Of a DNA stretch of 6,560 bases, positions 1 through 5,754 are shown piece after piece. Position 1 is the stretch's first letter, and each line of letters starts with the position of its first letter. Source of the DNA: Candidatus Solibacter sp. GTDB taxonomy: Bacteria; Acidobacteriota; Terriglobia; Bryobacterales; Bryobacteraceae. The position numbers and the translations under genes were made by a program. Location of the stretch: contig JADGNS010000290.1 of NCBI GenBank assembly GCA_017883355.1, positions 1 to 6,560 of the forward strand. Direction: 5' to 3'. The notes below the pieces were generated by a model. That model searched no databases and had not been told where the DNA came from. It was given only the letters and a program-made list of their open reading frames with translations.

Positions 1-40
1 GCCTTCCACGTGATCGGGTGAATAGTGCGCCGTATGCGGA

Positions 41-59
41 GCACCCCGGAGGGGGGTGC
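41..59 (-). terminator. GC-rich inverted repeat downstream of the lytic transglycosylase gene; possible weak terminator
   Basis: GCACCCC (41-47) and GGGGTGC (53-59) form a perfect 7-bp stem around a 5-nt loop. It lies about 90 nt past the stop codon of the leftward SLT gene and could end its transcript, but no T-run follows on the minus strand, so intrinsic termination is doubtful. The rest of 1-148 shows only a small AGCCT/AGGCT stem (76-88) and no gene I can support. Confidence 0.25.
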
Positions 60-148
60 CGGATGCCGACGTTGCAGCCTAAAAGGCTACGGGGCGGGAG
101 GATGACCGGTCGGGAGTTAAGCAGGCGGTAATTGAAGCAGAATGAGCT

Positions 149-1618
149 CTACTTGCCTTCGCCTTCCACGAAATCGCCGGACGCCTTGCCCGCCGCTTCC
201 TTAAATACTTTCGTGAAGAACTCGCGCGCTCCCGGCGAGCAGCCGATGTGCAGGCTGTCCATGCCGTCTTCCACGAAACCCAGATAGCCTTCCCAGCCCA
301 GATCGCTGAGCACGAAGCGCAGGCATTCCAGTTCCGCCGGGGGCAGCACGGAGTAATCGATATCGAACACGTGTCCGGAGCAGTGCGCCAGCGCTTCCGG
401 CTTGCCCTTCTGGCTGGCGTAGTCCTGGGGTTCCACGAGCGCGGTGACCACCAGTGGCCGGAACGGCCCCTTCGCCCCGGACTCCTCATACAGGCGCCGC
501 GTCTCGAAGGCGATGTAGGCCAGCGTGCCGATGGCCGAGGGCGACGCTTCGGAGAGGTAATCCGAATCGGCGGGAAGCTTCACGGCATAGCCGAAATAGT
601 CGGGCCGGTTCAGAGCTTTGACCAGCTTCTGGCCCAACGCGGCGCGAATATCGTCGCTGCTGCGGAACACCAGGTCGTCCTTCTTGAGCCACACGGCGAG
701 GCGGTGCGGTGCGCGGGCGTTGGTGACGAAGTCGCTTTTGTATTCCTGCGCCAGGCGGGCGAACTCCGCCGGATCGCGGCGATAGAGCGCCAGTAACTGC
801 TCCGCGCGGCGGATGCGGAACCAGTAAGTGGGCGAATAGTCGCGCTGCATCTGCTGCTGTATGGCCTCGTACAATTCGCGATTCCAGGCGGGGCTGTGAG
901 CGAAGAACATGCGCGCCACGGTCATCTTGTCGTTAGGAATACCGCGCGCGCGCCGCGTGATTTCCTGCATCATCCCGACGCATCCCTGGCCGCAGTGGTA
1001 CGCAAACACGGCCCAATCGCGTCCGCCGAACTTGCGCTCCATGCCCGCCAGATAATGCGCCGCCGCCGGAATGGCGCGCTCCGGCAGCATGCGGTCGTCG
1101 CGCACGAGCACTTTGTACGGCGTTTTTCGAGTTACCGTGCGGTAAGTCGTCTTACCTTTGCCCTTGGCCTTCACCGGAACCTTGTCGCGTGTCGTCTTAT
1201 ATCGGGTGGCATAAGTCACCTTCAGGCCCATGCTGACGGCCGTTGCGCCGGAGATCTGCATGATGCCCTTGGGTCCGGTGACGCTTTGCGCTTTGGGGTC
1301 GCCCCAGCTTTCCAGATAGCAGATGGCCTCGATGACCGAGGCCGGCATGCCGCTAGAGTCCGCCGACGAACGGAACAGAGCCTGCAACCTGGCATTGCCG
1401 GTAACGCGTTTCGCGCCCGCCAGCGCCTGCGCCTCGCGCATGATGCTGAACGTCTGCGATTCGATCATCCGCTCGGTGCGAATCTCCAGCAGCTCGTCGG
1501 AAATATCGTCGCGGGAGATGCCGACGCCGCTCACGCGATTGGTCGGCGTGAAGCGATCGGGTCCACCCGCCTGCACCAGCGGGATCAGCGCCAGTAACAA
1601 GACGTTGGGAAATTTCAT
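149..1618 (-). CDS. Exported SLT lytic transglycosylase fused to a C-terminal M15-like metallopeptidase domain
   Basis: The protein has 489 residues and probably cleaves peptidoglycan in the cell envelope. A short hydrophobic N-terminus (about 4-17, LLLALIPLVQA then G) looks like a signal peptide. Residues about 80-225 are an SLT domain: the catalytic Glu is E103 in the YLESWGDP context, followed by GPKGIMQI (115-122) and AYHCGQG (206-212), the usual AYNAG-type motif. A Lys/Arg-rich insert (about 133-176) separates the last two. Residues about 225-360 are helical and unassigned. Residues about 385-475 look like a zinc D,D-peptidase of M15/DUF5715 type: H412 and D419 fit HxxGxxxD, with a third candidate ligand H457 in DSLHIG. 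The fusion would cut both the glycan strand and the peptide stem; this is inferred from motifs. The ATG at 1616-1618 directly precedes the signal sequence and has no strong ribosome site. It follows the TIGR03067 gene by 99 bp on the same strand. The SLT call is firm, the peptidase call moderate. Confidence 0.88.
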   Translation of the reverse strand: MKFPNVLLLALIPLVQAGGPDRFTPTNRVSGVGISRDDISDELLEIRTERMIESQTFSIMREAQALAGAKRVTGNARLQALFRSSADSSGMPASVIEAICYLESWGDPKAQSVTGPKGIMQISGATAVSMGLKVTYATRYKTTRDKVPVKAKGKGKTTYRTVTRKTPYKVLVRDDRMLPERAIPAAAHYLAGMERKFGGRDWAVFAYHCGQGCVGMMQEITRRARGIPNDKMTVARMFFAHSPAWNRELYEAIQQQMQRDYSPTYWFRIRRAEQLLALYRRDPAEFARLAQEYKSDFVTNARAPHRLAVWLKKDDLVFRSSDDIRAALGQKLVKALNRPDYFGYAVKLPADSDYLSEASPSAIGTLAYIAFETRRLYEESGAKGPFRPLVVTALVEPQDYASQKGKPEALAHCSGHVFDIDYSVLPPAELECLRFVLSDLGWEGYLGFVEDGMDSLHIGCSPGAREFFTKVFKEAAGKASGDFVEGEGK

Positions 1619-1705
1619 TTCGTTATTTCAGTACCAGTGTAGCCTTAAGCGCGCGTGCAATGTCTATATTCTGTTAGACGTGCGTAGCAGCGGTAACGGT
1701 ACGCG

Positions 1706-1727
1706 CGGTAAGTCAGGTTACTTACCG
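1706..1727 (-). terminator. Perfect 8-bp hairpin across the stop codon of the TIGR03067 gene
   Basis: CGGTAAGT (1706-1713) and ACTTACCG (1720-1727) pair perfectly around a 6-nt loop. The TAA stop of the leftward gene (1718-1720) sits at the loop edge. The structure could stabilise the mRNA 3' end or attenuate transcription into the SLT gene. No T-run follows, so a simple rho-independent terminator is not shown. Confidence 0.35.
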
Positions 1728-2488
1728 GCCGGAATCCACACCGTGAGTGTTCTGCCGTCCCCGGGAGTGCTGGCGAATTCGGCGGGCCGCGGCTGGCCGG
1801 GCGCCCCGAAGCAGGTGGTCAACCGCTTGCCCTCCAGTGCCCAGATGCCGTACTGCGGCTTGCCGTTGGCTAGAACGTAGTCCATCGTCATGGGCGTCGG
1901 CGAACGGTCCACCGCATAACTGGCTTGCAGCATCACCTGCGGGCCGAACTTAACGGTGACCTCGTTTGCCGTGGCGATGCGCTTGCCATACTGGAGCATC
2001 GACTGAGGCAAAGCCTCCCCGTCGCGCACCAGGGAGTCGGGGACCCACTCCCCGGCCAGTTCACTCGCGGCGTCGCCCGCCGGCGAAGCCAGTGCGTCCG
2101 GCGCATCCTCCGCGGCCTTCGCACCGGACGCCATCGCCCTCTCGAGAGTCTCCAGAGCGATCCCGGTGCCGGGCGGCGCGGCGAACTCCTTGGGGCGCTC
2201 GCTGCCGCGCGTCGTCAGGCAAATCGTCCACCTGTCGCCGTCTAACTCGTAAATCCCGAAGGAGGTGTTTCCCTTCTCCGGACCTTCCTCAAAATGCAGT
2301 TCGAAACTCCTGGGCGCTGTCTTCGGGTGGACCGCCATCGTTCCTTCATAGGTCGCGCCCATGCCGGTGGTGGTGAAGCGATCCCCGCGCACCACGATCC
2401 GCGCACTCCCACCGGACATTTTCTGCCCGTCCATTTCCATGGACACGATGTTCCAGGTCCCCTGCAACATTTTCAGGTCCCGCACCAT
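1718..2488 (-). CDS. Protein with two TIGR03067 domains, function unknown
   Basis: The protein has 256 residues and no signal peptide or membrane segment, so it is probably cytoplasmic. It contains two copies of a lipocalin-like beta-rich unit matching the TIGR03067 pattern. Copy 1 (about 4-116) opens with LQGTWNIVSMEMDG and closes with a YELDGDRWTICL strand and RPKEFAAPPGTG. Copy 2 (about 144-253) opens with LAGEWVPDSLVRDG and closes with IWALEGKRLTTCF and RPAEFASTPGDG. An Ala-rich linker (about 117-143) joins them. The family is common in Planctomycetes and also found in Acidobacteria; I know of no established function. The start is well supported by a strong ribosome site and a TATAAT box upstream. 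It sits between mtgA (117-bp gap) and the SLT/M15-like gene (99-bp gap), all on one strand, which hints at but does not prove an envelope role. Confidence 0.82.
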   Translation of the reverse strand: MVRDLKMLQGTWNIVSMEMDGQKMSGGSARIVVRGDRFTTTGMGATYEGTMAVHPKTAPRSFELHFEEGPEKGNTSFGIYELDGDRWTICLTTRGSERPKEFAAPPGTGIALETLERAMASGAKAAEDAPDALASPAGDAASELAGEWVPDSLVRDGEALPQSMLQYGKRIATANEVTVKFGPQVMLQASYAVDRSPTPMTMDYVLANGKPQYGIWALEGKRLTTCFGAPGQPRPAEFASTPGDGRTLTVWIPAGK

Positions 2489-2493
2489 GAATT

Positions 2494-2503
2494 CCCTCCT
2501 CCT
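2494..2503 (-). promoter_or_regulatory. Strong Shine-Dalgarno site of the TIGR03067 gene
   Basis: The minus strand reads GAAGGAGGAGGGAATTCATG, giving two overlapping AGGAGG matches 6 and 9 nt before the ATG at 2488-2486. It is the only strong ribosome site in the window and fixes this start. Confidence 0.75.
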
Positions 2504-2522
2504 TCAACAAAAGATAACAGCG

Positions 2523-2528
2523 ATTATA
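2523..2528 (-). promoter_or_regulatory. -10 box TATAAT of the TIGR03067 gene
   Basis: The minus strand carries a perfect TATAAT about 35 nt before the start codon, which would give a 5' leader of roughly 28 nt containing the Shine-Dalgarno site. No good -35 hexamer appears 16-18 nt upstream, so an activator or an alternative upstream contact may be needed. It implies that the gene can be transcribed independently of mtgA. Confidence 0.5.
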
Positions 2529-2605
2529 CCGACACTACCGCTAGCCCGATGCCTTTCTTAGCGATCTTTACCTTGGCGTCTTTGCGCCCGCGAGAAACGC
2601 GTTTT

Positions 2606-3307
2606 CTACCATCCCGTCTGCCCCATACGCCGCAAAATTTCCTCGCTGTAGGCGTTCATGCGGGCGGGCTTGCGGCGCAATGGGGAGGGAATCACCGCGG
2701 CCAGGCGCGCCGCCTGATCGCGAGTCACCCTGGCCGCCGGAAGACCGTACCAGCTTCGCGCCGCCGCTTCCGCTCCCCAGATACCCGGGCCCCATTCGAT
2801 CACATTCAGATACAGTTCCAAGATGCGCTTCTTGGGCAGGACCCACTCCGCCAGCGGCGCCAGCGTGAACTCCACACCTTTGCGCACCACGCTCCGGCTG
2901 GTGGTGAAGAACAGGTTTTTCACCAGTTGCTGCGTGATGGTGGAGCCGCCGCGTCCCAGCCGCCCCTCTTCCACGTCCTGGTCCACCACCTTCTGCACTT
3001 CTTTCCAATCGATTCCGTGGTGCTGGAAGAAGCGGCCATCCTCGGCCGAGATGACGGCGTGCTGCAGGTCGCCCGCGATGCGCCCCAAGGGCACCCACTG
3101 TTGGCGCCTGGTGTAGGGCTTGTGGCGGACCCACGCCTCCATGCGGCGCTGGGCCTGCACCATGGTGATTGGCGGATCCACCCAGCGGAGCGCCACCAGC
3201 GCGATCAGGCTGAGCAGATAGAATGCCGCCATCAGCGCAGCCACCAAAGTCAGGATGGCGCGGAACCAACTGCCGAACCAACCGCGCTTGCGTTTGCCAC
3301 TCCGCAC
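2606..3307 (-). CDS. mtgA: Monofunctional biosynthetic peptidoglycan transglycosylase MtgA (GT51)
   Basis: The protein has 233 residues, close to the E. coli MtgA length. It polymerises lipid II into glycan strands at the outer face of the inner membrane and lacks a penicillin-binding transpeptidase domain. A basic N-terminus (RSGKRKRGW) precedes one membrane segment (about 17-40). The GT51 motifs follow in order: AVISAEDGRFFQHHGID (84-100, catalytic E89), GRGGSTITQQLVKNLF (118-133), RKGVEF through LPKKRILELYLN (142-168), EWGPGIWGAEAAA (171-183) and RLAAVIPSP (201-209). The start is the GTG at 3307-3305. An in-frame TAG lies 33 nt upstream and no other start codon lies between, and a later Met (26) would cut the membrane segment. 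No ribosome site is visible. It is divergent from the histidine kinase, with only 26 bp between start codons. Confidence 0.93.
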   Translation of the reverse strand: MRSGKRKRGWFGSWFRAILTLVAALMAAFYLLSLIALVALRWVDPPITMVQAQRRMEAWVRHKPYTRRQQWVPLGRIAGDLQHAVISAEDGRFFQHHGIDWKEVQKVVDQDVEEGRLGRGGSTITQQLVKNLFFTTSRSVVRKGVEFTLAPLAEWVLPKKRILELYLNVIEWGPGIWGAEAAARSWYGLPAARVTRDQAARLAAVIPSPLRRKPARMNAYSEEILRRMGQTGW

Positions 3308-3333
3308 GTTACGATGGTAACAACCGCGGAAAG
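3308..3333. promoter_or_regulatory. 26-bp divergent mtgA/kinase intergenic region with a 14-bp inverted repeat
   Basis: The whole gap between the two start codons is 26 bp. It contains GTTAC-GATG-GTAAC (3308-3321), a perfect 5-bp inverted repeat that could be an operator. For the kinase, TACGAT (3310-3315) resembles a -10 box with a weak TTGCGT (3288-3293) 16 bp upstream, inside mtgA. For mtgA, the minus strand reads TACCAT (3319-3314) 6 nt before the GTG. The two candidate -10 boxes overlap each other and the inverted repeat. All matches are partial (3-4 of 6), so the promoter calls are tentative. Confidence 0.3.
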
Positions 3334-4740
3334 ATGACTACCAGATTAGATCGGTTTCTCGAATACTCGGAATCGCGCCGCCTCACGGTGAGCGCGATTG
3401 CAGGCGTTCTGACCGCAAGCATTGCCTGGGTGGACTGGCAATTCTTTGACGTCTCGATCGGCTTCCTCTACCTGTTCCCGGTTCTGCTGGCCGCATCCGC
3501 GCTTAACACCTGGCAGATTCTGCTCATGGCGGTGCTCTGCGGCTTCCTCCGCGAAGCCTTCGACCCGGTGAGGTTCGCCCCCGGCGCGCTGGAACGCCTC
3601 GCCGTCGTGACCGCGGGGTTCGCCATGACCGGCTTCTTCGTCGCCGAACTGAACCAGCGCCGGCGCAATCTGGCGGACCATCTGGCGGAACGCGAGCGGC
3701 ACATCCGCCTGCGGCAGGAGGCGGAACAACAGGTGCGCATCCTGATCGAAACCAGCCCGCTGGCCATCCTCACGCTGGATCACTCGGGCCGCGTCGCCCT
3801 GGCCAACGAATCGGCGCGCGACCTGTTCGGTTTTGAAGACCAATCCATGCAAGGCAGCGACGTGGCGCCCTATCTGCCGATTCTTTACCGCATGTTGAAG
3901 AACCCGCGCCCGGCCGCCAACCTGCGCACCAATGTCGAATGCAAGGCGCAGCGCCGCAACGGCGAGGTCTTCCTGGCCCACGTCTGGCTCTCCACCTACC
4001 ACACCTTGCAGGGTCCGGGACTGGCGGCCGTGGTGTGGGACGCCAGCGAGAATCTGCGCGACCGCGAGGGCTCGGGCTTCGATTCGATGATGGCCACTTC
4101 GCGCGTCCTGATCGGCGCCATCTCCCATGAGATCCGCAATCTGGCGTCGGCCGCCGCGTCCGCCCACACGCGTCTCGCCGCCGAGTGTCCGGTCCACGGC
4201 AACGATCAGTATGAGGTGCTGGGCACGCTGATCCAAGGGCTGGAGAAAATCGCCTCCTCCGGCCTGCGCGCCGCCTCGGATCGCGAGGCCATGGTAACAG
4301 ACCTCGGCACCGTGCTCGACGAAGCCCGCATCGTCATCGAGCCGGGACTGCGCGAGGCCGGCATCGCGCTGATCTGGGAGGTGGGCGAGGGATTGCCCCT
4401 GGTGCAAGCCGACCATCACAGCCTGTTGCAGGTCTTCGTCAATCTGGCGCGCAACAGCGTGCAGGCCCTGGAAGGCCGCCCGGTTCGCGAAGTACGCATC
4501 TCCGTGGCGGTGGAACGCGACCTGGTTGCGATCCATTTCTGCGATTCCGGCCCCGGTGTGGCGCAGCCCGACGAACTCTTCCGGCCCTTTCAGGCCGGAG
4601 CGCACTCCGTGGGACTGGGCCTGTACATCTCGCGCGCCATCCTGCGCGCCCACGGTGGCGGCCTGCGCTACGATCCCGATGGTCCGGGCACCTGCTTTAC
4701 AGTGGAGCTGTGGCCGGTGGAGAATCAGGTAGAAGAATGA
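3334..4740 (+). CDS. Membrane PAS-domain sensor histidine kinase
   Basis: The protein has 468 residues. About four hydrophobic segments (roughly 19-37, 42-58, 60-73 and 89-105) anchor it in the inner membrane, with little periplasmic sequence, so the signal may be sensed in the membrane or by the PAS domain. A charged linker (about 107-133) leads into a PAS domain (about 134-240; TSPLAILTLDHSGRVALAN). The phospho-acceptor is H265 in ISHEIRN. The HATPase domain has the N-box VNLARNSVQA (N374), G1 DSGPG (404-408), an F-box around FRPF (416-419) and G2 VGLGL (426-430). The H-box has RNLASA where many kinases have a proline (RTPL or KNPL). The ATG at 3334 starts at the membrane region; the only longer in-frame start (3223) would overlap mtgA and add non-membrane sequence. 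Its stop overlaps the response regulator start, so the two form an operon and very likely a cognate pair. Confidence 0.9.
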   Translation: MTTRLDRFLEYSESRRLTVSAIAGVLTASIAWVDWQFFDVSIGFLYLFPVLLAASALNTWQILLMAVLCGFLREAFDPVRFAPGALERLAVVTAGFAMTGFFVAELNQRRRNLADHLAERERHIRLRQEAEQQVRILIETSPLAILTLDHSGRVALANESARDLFGFEDQSMQGSDVAPYLPILYRMLKNPRPAANLRTNVECKAQRRNGEVFLAHVWLSTYHTLQGPGLAAVVWDASENLRDREGSGFDSMMATSRVLIGAISHEIRNLASAAASAHTRLAAECPVHGNDQYEVLGTLIQGLEKIASSGLRAASDREAMVTDLGTVLDEARIVIEPGLREAGIALIWEVGEGLPLVQADHHSLLQVFVNLARNSVQALEGRPVREVRISVAVERDLVAIHFCDSGPGVAQPDELFRPFQAGAHSVGLGLYISRAILRAHGGGLRYDPDGPGTCFTVELWPVENQVEE

Positions 4741-5393
4741 TACCCGTGACCGTAGCAGCCAGCCTGCCGATCCGCGCCCTGCTGATCGACGACCACGCGC
4801 TGTTCCGCCAGAGCGTGTCCCAGGCGCTCGCCGCCGATCCCAATCTGTTCGTCGTGCCGTGCGCCAGTATTCGGGATGCGCTATCGCTGCTCTCCCAGCA
4901 GTCGTTCGACCTGGTCCTGCTGGACCACGATTTGGGCGCGGAGCGCGCTTCGCAGTTTCTGCCCGCCGCCCGGCAGATCGGCTACGAGGGCCGCGTCCTC
5001 GTGGTCACCGCATGGGTGAGCGACACCGAAGCCCGCCGCCTCATGCGGCAGGGCGTGAACGGCATCTTCCTCAAGCAGGGAGAACTCAGCGAACTGGCCA
5101 CCGTGATTCGCACGGTCGCCGCCGGCGGGAGTTGGTTCGACCGCCAGTTCGCGGCCATCGGCGAAGATCCCGGAGCGTCGCCGCAGGCTGCCCCGCCGGC
5201 CTTCAACGATCGGCAGCGCAAGGTGCTGCGCTTCGTCCTGGAAGGGCTGTCCAACAAAGAAATTGCCTGGCGGCTGCAAATCTCGGAGAGCTACGTGAAG
5301 GCCATCCTGCAGAGCCTGTTCCAGAAAACCGGCGTGCGCACGCGCGGCCAACTCGTGCGCGTGGCGGTGGAACAGTACGAAGATCAGTTGTAA
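4737..5393 (+). CDS. NarL/FixJ-family response regulator
   Basis: The protein has 218 residues and is the probable phosphorylation partner of the preceding kinase. The receiver domain (about 12-128) has the acidic pair D18/D19, phospho-acceptor D63 (DLVLLDHDLG), T91 and K113 (FLKQ). A short linker containing GASPQAAPPA leads to a LuxR-type helix-turn-helix (about 156-215; FNDRQRKVLRFVLEGLSNKE). The recognition region reads ESYVKAILQSLFQKTGV, where the family usually has a TVKxH pattern, so its target site may differ from NarL-type boxes. The ATG at 4737 forms an ATGA overlap with the kinase TGA, showing translational coupling. A GTG at 4710 is in frame, but would add nine residues inside the kinase gene and has less support. 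Targets are unknown; the nearby divergent mtgA is a reasonable candidate only by position. Confidence 0.9.
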   Translation: MIPVTVAASLPIRALLIDDHALFRQSVSQALAADPNLFVVPCASIRDALSLLSQQSFDLVLLDHDLGAERASQFLPAARQIGYEGRVLVVTAWVSDTEARRLMRQGVNGIFLKQGELSELATVIRTVAAGGSWFDRQFAAIGEDPGASPQAAPPAFNDRQRKVLRFVLEGLSNKEIAWRLQISESYVKAILQSLFQKTGVRTRGQLVRVAVEQYEDQL

Positions 5394-5403
5394 ATTGCGC
5401 GTC

Positions 5404-5437
5404 CGTACGCCCGTAGCGTACGAAAGATAGCCTTTCG
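5404..5437 (+). terminator. Two adjoining hairpins after the response regulator
   Basis: CGTACGC (5404-5410) pairs with GCGTACG (5416-5422) around CCGTA, and CGAAAG (5421-5426) pairs with CTTTCG (5432-5437) around ATAGC. They begin 10 nt after the TAA and share two bases, so they would compete slightly. The position fits the 3' end of the two-component operon. No T-run follows, so a factor-dependent end or an mRNA-stability element is as likely as intrinsic termination. Confidence 0.4.
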
Positions 5438-5549
5438 GGAAGACACACCTCCGCGATACCGTAGTGCGTACTTTTCGCCGGTCCTCACAATCGTCAGGCC
5501 GCTTGCGGCGTGGGACACGGATGACTGTTGCGGTTGGGTTCTCCAGCCC

Positions 5550-5593
5550 GGCGCGACTGTGTCCGGGTGCCGGATTCGGCGCAGTCACGCGCC
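5550..5593. other. Composite GC-rich stem-loop
   Basis: GGCGCGACTG (5550-5559) pairs with CAGT-CGCGCC (5582-5585 and 5588-5593), with a 2-nt bulge. The enclosed loop carries its own hairpin, TCCGG-GTG-CCGGA (5562-5574). It may be a structured RNA element or simply an effect of high GC content. Confidence 0.25.
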
Positions 5594-5612
5594 CGGCGCC
5601 GAACCTTACGTG

Positions 5613-5732
5613 ATGGAGTTCGATTTCGCCGGCCACCGCTACACCTGCCCTCTGTTTGCCTTTCAGCCGCGCACACGAGTCCTCACAGCCAAGACGGAAA
5701 CCATGCCGGTCGAACGCGCCTTGGCGGTCTAG
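5613..5732 (+). CDS. Possible small ORF of 39 residues, doubtful
   Basis: The frame opens with tandem GTG-ATG codons (5610-5615) and reads MEFDFAGHRYTCPLF and on to a TAG at 5730-5732. About three quarters of its third codon positions are G or C, similar to the real genes nearby. A longer version could start at the GTG at 5559 (57 residues). No ribosome site is visible and I recognise no family. The stop codon lies inside the 19-bp inverted repeat before the dehydrogenase. It may be a real small protein, a remnant of a longer gene, or chance. Confidence 0.25.
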   Translation: MEFDFAGHRYTCPLFAFQPRTRVLTAKTETMPVERALAV

Positions 5733-5754
5733 CCCCACGGGCTAGAATGAGAGC
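5721..5754 (+). promoter_or_regulatory. Candidate dehydrogenase promoter with an operator-like 19-bp inverted repeat
   Basis: TAGAAT (5743-5748, five of six matches to TATAAT) lies 16 bp after TTGGCG (5721-5726, three of six matches to TTGACA). The -10 box ends 6 nt before the GTG start codon, so transcription would begin at or very near the start codon, giving a leaderless message. TCTAGCCC-CAC-GGGCTAGA (5728-5746) is a perfect 8-bp inverted repeat covering the spacer and the first part of the -10 box, as expected for a repressor operator. It could also form a hairpin at the end of an upstream transcript. Confidence 0.42.

Larger units (their letters stand above)
5394..5754. other. 361-bp region between the response regulator and the dehydrogenase
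   Basis: No confident gene lies here. It holds, in order, a pair of adjoining hairpins (5404-5437), a composite GC-rich stem-loop (5550-5593), a doubtful small ORF (5613-5732) and a 19-bp inverted repeat over the candidate dehydrogenase promoter (5728-5746). The frame of the response regulator stays open from its stop codon to 5732. I found no lysine-riboswitch-like or other recognisable riboswitch core. Confidence 0.6.

Noticed and set aside
1..10. GCCTTCCACG at the window start, repeated at 161-170
   Set aside because: Similarity fades after the first ten bases and no larger duplication is visible; it is likely chance.
111..124. GGGAGTTAAGC, similar to a conserved 5S rRNA segment
   Set aside because: The flanking sequence does not follow the 5S rRNA pattern or its helices.
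3223..3333. N-terminal extension of the kinase to an upstream ATG
   Set aside because: It would overlap the start of mtgA by 85 bp and encode a Cys/Arg/Asn-rich stretch unlike a membrane kinase N-terminus.
2294..3337. Plus-strand frame antisense to mtgA and the TIGR03067 gene
   Set aside because: The minus strand carries the intact GT51 motifs; the plus-strand translation is low in hydrophobic structure and full of His, Arg and Pro.
3346..4653. Long open frame on the minus strand across the kinase gene (435 codons)
   Set aside because: It is antisense to a kinase with all its motifs; its translation is rich in His, Gln, Gly and Ala with no domain, as expected from GC-rich codon bias on the other strand.
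5481..5687. Nine-base direct repeat GTCCTCACA at 5481 and 5679
   Set aside because: It occurs only twice with no flanking similarity, so it does not indicate an array or target-site duplication.
4881..5738. Long minus-strand frame across the response regulator and the gap
   Set aside because: The opposite strand has a complete receiver and helix-turn-helix; this frame shows no recognisable motif.
5394..5754. Lysine riboswitch before the dehydrogenase
   Set aside because: No lysine-riboswitch core is visible, and the promoter appears to lie right at the start codon, leaving no leader for a riboswitch.
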